From Anaerolineae bacterium (GTDB lineage: Bacteria > Chloroflexota > Anaerolineae > Aggregatilineales > Phototrophicaceae), in the NCBI GenBank assembly GCA_026645945.1, contig JAPKMO010000037.1, forward strand, positions 1 to 35,471: 35,471 nt of DNA, written 5' to 3'. Made by a program: the position numbers and the translations under genes. Positions 32,528-35,471 of this stretch are shown here, in pieces. Under the pieces are notes generated by a model. The model worked only from the letters and a program-made list of their open reading frames with translations, did not search any database and had not been told where the DNA came from. How positions within the stretch are numbered: the stretch's first letter is position 1; each line of letters opens with the position of its first letter.

Positions 32528-33751
32528 ATGCAAGCCTGGCTTCCGGCGGTTCGGTGGGGGATTGGCGCGGCGTTGGTCTCGCGGCTGGCGCTGCTGGTCT
32601 GGATGGCGGTCGTGTGGTTGTTGGTTGGCGAGCAGTTGGGCATCCCGGTTGGTTTGCATACCGACCCGGTGGCGAATTTGCCGGCGCTGGAGCAGCCGGT
32701 TCAGCGGGCGATTTTGGGCGTGTGGCGGCGTTGGGACGCTTCGCATTATCTGAATCTGGCGCAGAACGGCTACCGCGCCGAAGACCCCGGCCCGACCGTG
32801 TTCGGCGCGCTGACGCCGCTGGGCATCCGGGTTTTTGATGCGGCGCTGCCGGGCGGCATAGACCTGGCTGCAATGGTTTATGCCACCGCCGCCTGCGCCT
32901 TCGCGCTGACGATGCTGTACCGCATGTGCGAAGCCTACTATGAAGACGAAGACGCTGACCTGGGGCGCTGGTCGGTGAGGGTGTTGGCGGCGCTGCCGCT
33001 GGCGTTTTTTTTCAGCGCGCCGATGTCCGAGGCGGCTTACCTGGGGCTGGCGCTGGGCGTGTTTTACGCCGGCGCAAAAGGGCGCTGGCTGCTGGCCGGG
33101 GTGTTCGGCGCGCTGGCGGCGCTGGCGCGGTCGCAGGGGGTGATGCTGGCAGGTGTGGCCGGGTTGATGCTGTGGCAGGAAAGCTGCGCGCGTTTCCCCG
33201 CCTGGCCGGAACGGCTGCTTGACCTGGCGCGGCGGGGCTGGCCGCTGCTGCTCATTCCGGCGGTGTGGTGGGGGTTCCTGGTTTTTCGGGATGGGTTGGG
33301 GCTGCCGCCGCTGGAGGAAGTCTATCGGACGCGCTCGTATATCTTTTTCACCAATCCGCTGGATGGCCTGCTGCTTAATCTCCGGTACATCGTCAAAAAC
33401 CCTGCCGAGGCGCTGTTTAATGTAGACCTGTGGGCGCTGGTGGTGTCGCCGGTTTTGTTCCTGTTTATGCTGCGCGGCCACCGCCACCGCCGCGCGCCGC
33501 TGATCGCCTATACACTGTTTTCGATGCTGCTGGCCGTGTCCAAAATCAACTGGGCGTGGGGCGGCTACGACGAAGTGCTGTACAGCCAGAGCTTCGCCCG
33601 GTACATGCTGACCGTCTTTCCGCTGACGATCTGGCTGGCGGATGTGCTGCGCCGGCGTTCGCGCCGCGTTCGGGCGGTCTGGTTCACGCTTTCCGGCGCG
33701 GGGCTGGTGATCTTTAGCGCGCTGCTGGCGCTGGGCGGCGGCGCGCCGTAA
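32528..33751 (+). CDS. PIG-V-like mannosyltransferase (GT-C membrane glycosyltransferase)
   Basis: A polytopic membrane enzyme of 407 residues resembling GPI mannosyltransferase PIG-V and bacterial homologs, which transfer a sugar from a lipid carrier to an acceptor outside the membrane. The luminal catalytic motif region RRWDASHYLNLAQNGY, the short SEAAYLGLALGVFY stretch and about ten hydrophobic helices support this; donor and acceptor are unknown. Start chosen: ATG at 32528, with AAGAGG 9 nt upstream. An in-frame ATG at 32483 would add 15 residues using codons rare in neighbouring genes (AGG, CAA, CCA). Its TAA stop lies inside the left copy of the direct repeat at 33748. Confidence 0.8.
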   Translation: MQAWLPAVRWGIGAALVSRLALLVWMAVVWLLVGEQLGIPVGLHTDPVANLPALEQPVQRAILGVWRRWDASHYLNLAQNGYRAEDPGPTVFGALTPLGIRVFDAALPGGIDLAAMVYATAACAFALTMLYRMCEAYYEDEDADLGRWSVRVLAALPLAFFFSAPMSEAAYLGLALGVFYAGAKGRWLLAGVFGALAALARSQGVMLAGVAGLMLWQESCARFPAWPERLLDLARRGWPLLLIPAVWWGFLVFRDGLGLPPLEEVYRTRSYIFFTNPLDGLLLNLRYIVKNPAEALFNVDLWALVVSPVLFLFMLRGHRHRRAPLIAYTLFSMLLAVSKINWAWGGYDEVLYSQSFARYMLTVFPLTIWLADVLRRRSRRVRAVWFTLSGAGLVIFSALLALGGGAP

Positions 33752-33767
33752 GGTAATCTGCCCCGGT
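33748..33767 (+). repeat. Left copy of a 20-bp imperfect direct repeat
   Basis: GTAAGGTAATCTGCCCCGGT; the right copy is at 34451-34470 and differs at two positions (18/20 identical). The pair brackets the IS/kinase scar. This copy includes the mannosyltransferase stop codon, so it, or the block after it, arrived at the 3' end of that gene. Confidence 0.7.
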
Positions 33768-33863
33768 TTTTGGGGGGGAGGGGCGCGGCTGGTCCACCCC
33801 CGCTAAAATAGAGTAACAGCTGCTCCCAGAAATTGTACAATGAGACGACAGCAGGAGGAGCGG

Positions 33864-34156
33864 ATGGGACGCAAGAGCTATTATAGCCAAAGCTATAAAT
33901 ACGAGGCCGTAGCAAAGGCGGAAGCCAGCGGCAGCGTCAGCCAAACGGCACATAAACTGGGCATCAGCAGCAAGACGCTGCACGCCTGGATCAAGCAGTA
34001 CGGCGAACCGCTGGCTGTGAAGACGGCCGGTGTGAAGCAGCTTGCGGCGCGGGTGCGCCAGTTGGAACGGCAGTTGGCGCTGCACGAGGGACAGATTGAG
34101 GTGCTAAAAAAGCCATCGGGATCGTCGGCGAGGCCGAGGGGAACGGTACACGATGA
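33864..34156 (+). pseudogene. Broken IS3-type transposase orfA (helix-turn-helix protein)
   Basis: From ATG 33864 (AGGAGG 5 nt upstream) the frame encodes an HTH_Tnp_1-type protein: KYEAVAKAEASGSVSQTAHKLGISSKTLHAWIKQYG, then a leucine-zipper-like helix QLAARVRQLERQLALHEGQIEVLKK. At a run of six A (34106-34111) the original reading seems to continue in the -1 frame (LKKAIGIVGEAE), as in normal orfA ends, and stops at 34156; in the 0 frame the ORF instead runs through unrelated sequence to 34313. No orfB with a DDE domain and no terminal inverted repeats follow. It is a remnant of an insertion sequence, probably unable to transpose. Confidence 0.7.
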
Positions 34157-34308
34157 TCCAGCAGGAACAGCCGGCCATCATGGAAAGTGCGCAGATACCA
34201 CCGGCTGTAAAACGGGTTATCGAGAAATGTCTGGAAAAGAAGCCGGAAAACCGTTACGCGACTGTGGAAGAACTTTCCAGCAGCATTGCCGAAGCCGTTC
34301 GAGGCTGA
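34153..34308 (+). pseudogene. C-terminal fragment of a Ser/Thr protein kinase
   Basis: A 51-codon frame from ATG 34153 to TGA 34306 reads through IPPAVKRVIEKCLEKKPENR and YATVEELSSSIAEAV. This is the hallmark end (subdomain XI) of bacterial Hanks-type kinases, where a conserved Arg in the P-x-x-R-Y/F segment packs against the activation-loop glutamate. The frame stays open upstream to 34108 but continues into transposase sequence, so the remainder of the kinase (about 230 residues) is missing. It overlaps the end of the orfA remnant by four bases in a different frame. It is a leftover of a kinase gene cut by insertion or deletion. About 140 bases up to the right repeat hold no recognisable gene. 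Confidence 0.75.
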
Positions 34309-34450
34309 AATAGACTCTGAAGTGAGGTTGCCCACATACGCCTGATGACAAATCTATCCTCGACAATCACCCGCCAGGACAGGTGATCTTTTGTCTCTAT
34401 ACCTGCGAACAGAGGGTCATGCAGCCCGCCTGCGGGTTTATCACTGCGCT

Positions 34451-34470
34451 GTAAGGTGATCTGCCCTGGT
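34451..34470 (+). repeat. Right copy of a 20-bp imperfect direct repeat
   Basis: GTAAGGTGATCTGCCCTGGT, 18/20 identical to 33748-33767. The core AGGTGATCT also occurs at 34381-34389. It lies two bases before the candidate ilvE -35 box. Confidence 0.7.
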
Positions 34471-34472
34471 GC

Positions 34473-34500
34473 TTGTGAAGGCGGGCGCGTGTTTTATAAT
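34473..34500 (+). promoter_or_regulatory. Candidate promoter of ilvE
   Basis: TTGTGA (34473-34478), 16-bp spacer, perfect TATAAT (34495-34500), 65 bases before the start codon. No T-box, leader-peptide or attenuator structure typical of amino-acid control is evident. Confidence 0.6.
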
Positions 34501-34565
34501 GAGGTGAGATTAAGGTTCAGGCGCGGTTGTTGAACGGCGCGCCGGTTTAGAAAAAGGAGCGAAGG

Positions 34566-35471
34566 GTGTCTGAGGTAACGACCCGGTATGCATTTTTTAA
34601 AGGTCAGATTGTTCCTATCGAATCGGCTAAAGTCAGCGTGATGACCCACGCGCTGAATTACGGTACGGGCGTTTTTGGCGGCCTGCGCGGCTACTGGAAC
34701 GAGGAGCAGGAACAGCTTTACGTGTTCCGCATCCGCGACCACATGAAGCGCTTTATTCAGTCCGCCAGCCTGATACGCATTGAGGTGAAATATTCGGCGG
34801 ACGAGCTGGTGAACGTCATTACGGAACTGCTGCGAGCGGAAGGCTGGCGCGAAAACTGTTACATTCGCCCGCTGGCCTACAAAGCCTCGGAGCTGATCGG
34901 CGTGCGGCTGCACAACCTGGAAGATGAGGTGACGATCTTCAGCCTGCCGTTCGGGCGCTATATCCAGAACGAAGAAGGCGCGCATGTGTGTTTTTCCGCC
35001 TGGCGGCGTGTCGAGGACAACGCCATCCCGGCGCGGGGTAAAATCGTCGGCGCGTATGCCAACTCCGCGCTGATTAAAACCGACGCGGCGCTTTCCGGCT
35101 ATGACGAGGCGATTGTGCTGAACGAGGACGGCCATATTTCGGAGATGAGCGCCGCCAATTTCTTCATGATTCGGGACGGCGTGGCGATCACCCCGCCCAA
35201 ACAGTCGAACGTGCTGGAAGGCATCGTGCGGCGGTCGCTGATTCAACTGCTGCGCGAAGAAATGGGCGTGGAAGTGGTCGAGCGCGACATTGACCGCACC
35301 GAAGTGTACGTGGCCGACGAAGCCTTCATGTGCGGGACGGGCGTGCAGGTGGCGGCCATCACCAAAGTCGAACACCGCAGCATCGGCACGGGAAGCATCG
35401 GGCCGATCACCGACCGCCTGCGTAACCTGTTTTTTGACGTGGTGAGCGGGCGCGTGGACAAATACCGCGAT
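34566..35471 (+). CDS. ilvE: Branched-chain-amino-acid aminotransferase, 3' end cut by the window
   Basis: PLP-dependent class IV aminotransferase, last step of valine, leucine and isoleucine synthesis and first step of their breakdown. The visible 302 residues include THALNYGTGVFGGLRGYW (24-43), RPLAYKASELIG (101-112), the PLP-binding Lys159 in ARGKIVGAYANSALIK, Glu193 in ISEMSAANFF and EAFMCGTGVQVAAI. The family is about 305 residues, so only a few are missing. GTG start at 34566, with AAGGAG (34554-34559) 6 nt upstream. D-amino-acid transaminase and 4-amino-4-deoxychorismate lyase share the fold, but the YxGxxxFGGLRGY segment favours IlvE. Confidence 0.94.
   Translation, partial: MSEVTTRYAFFKGQIVPIESAKVSVMTHALNYGTGVFGGLRGYWNEEQEQLYVFRIRDHMKRFIQSASLIRIEVKYSADELVNVITELLRAEGWRENCYIRPLAYKASELIGVRLHNLEDEVTIFSLPFGRYIQNEEGAHVCFSAWRRVEDNAIPARGKIVGAYANSALIKTDAALSGYDEAIVLNEDGHISEMSAANFFMIRDGVAITPPKQSNVLEGIVRRSLIQLLREEMGVEVVERDIDRTEVYVADEAFMCGTGVQVAAITKVEHRSIGTGSIGPITDRLRNLFFDVVSGRVDKYRD

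Noticed and set aside
33771..33785. G-rich tract after the mannosyltransferase gene as a G-quadruplex
   Set aside because: Only two adjacent G tracts are present, too few for a four-tract structure without distant partners.
34105..34156. Programmed -1 frameshift of an active IS3 element at the A6G tract
   Set aside because: The -1 frame closes after about 16 codons and no orfB or DDE domain follows, so an active two-frame transposase is not present.
34309..34565. T-box or leader peptide attenuator before ilvE
   Set aside because: No T-box sequence, specifier stem or branched-chain-rich leader ORF could be found.
1..35471. CRISPR array, tRNA or rRNA genes
   Set aside because: No regularly spaced direct repeats, cloverleaf-like stretches or conserved rRNA segments were noticed by eye.

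Overview
This is a GC-rich chromosomal segment with dense, mostly operonic genes, frequent GTG/TTG starts behind good Shine-Dalgarno sites, and many short intergenic hairpins. Gene content (ATP-type PEPCK, 7TM-HD/YbeY/DgkA cluster, TipA-like MerR regulator, F420-type luciferase-like oxidoreductase, PIG-V-like mannosyltransferase, MtaB, PAC2 protein, small sigma-A) suggests a Chloroflexota (Anaerolineae-like) bacterium. That placement is inferred from style and gene content, not proven by a marker gene.

Layout. 1-3.7 kb: pckA (+) converges on a fused GHMP sugar kinase/GalU-type nucleotidyltransferase (-). 3.8-7.7 kb: a hybrid histidine kinase with two receiver domains, followed by a tyrosine recombinase; its stop abuts the stop of a convergent LURP-one-like gene (7.66-8.2 kb). 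8.3-14.4 kb: a + strand run of nucleotidyltransferase, luciferase-like oxidoreductase and three tandem paralogous M20 dipeptidases. 14.5-15.35 kb: a MerR/TipAS regulator with a 19-bp-spacer promoter typical of MerR control.

15.4-24.1 kb: a long - strand gene train, read from 24139 down to 15410: response regulator, TPR protein, membrane-anchored LamG-like protein, mtaB, yqeY, pgpH, ybeY, dgkA, and a membrane-anchored degenerate GH18-like protein. It links tRNA modification, rRNA maturation, c-di-AMP turnover and lipid-carrier recycling. 24.3-26.3 kb: secreted beta-propeller protein plus a polytopic membrane protein. 26.4-27.3 kb: lipA, followed by a multi-hairpin repeat. 27.5-30.9 kb (-): PAC2 protein, a frameshifted 60-residue ORF, a J-domain protein and a DnaB-like ATPase without the usual N-terminal domain. 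31.2-33.75 kb (+): sigA and a PIG-V-like mannosyltransferase.

33.75-34.5 kb is a scar: a broken IS3-type orfA fused to the last 51 codons of a Ser/Thr protein kinase, bracketed by a 20-bp imperfect direct repeat. The window ends inside ilvE.

No tRNA, rRNA, CRISPR array, prophage or complete insertion sequence was seen. The least ordinary items are the kinase-GalU fusion, the IS/kinase scar with flanking repeats, the family of hairpins with 6-nt loops (one supplies the merR stop codon), the MerR promoter, and the tripled M20 peptidase with one divergent copy.
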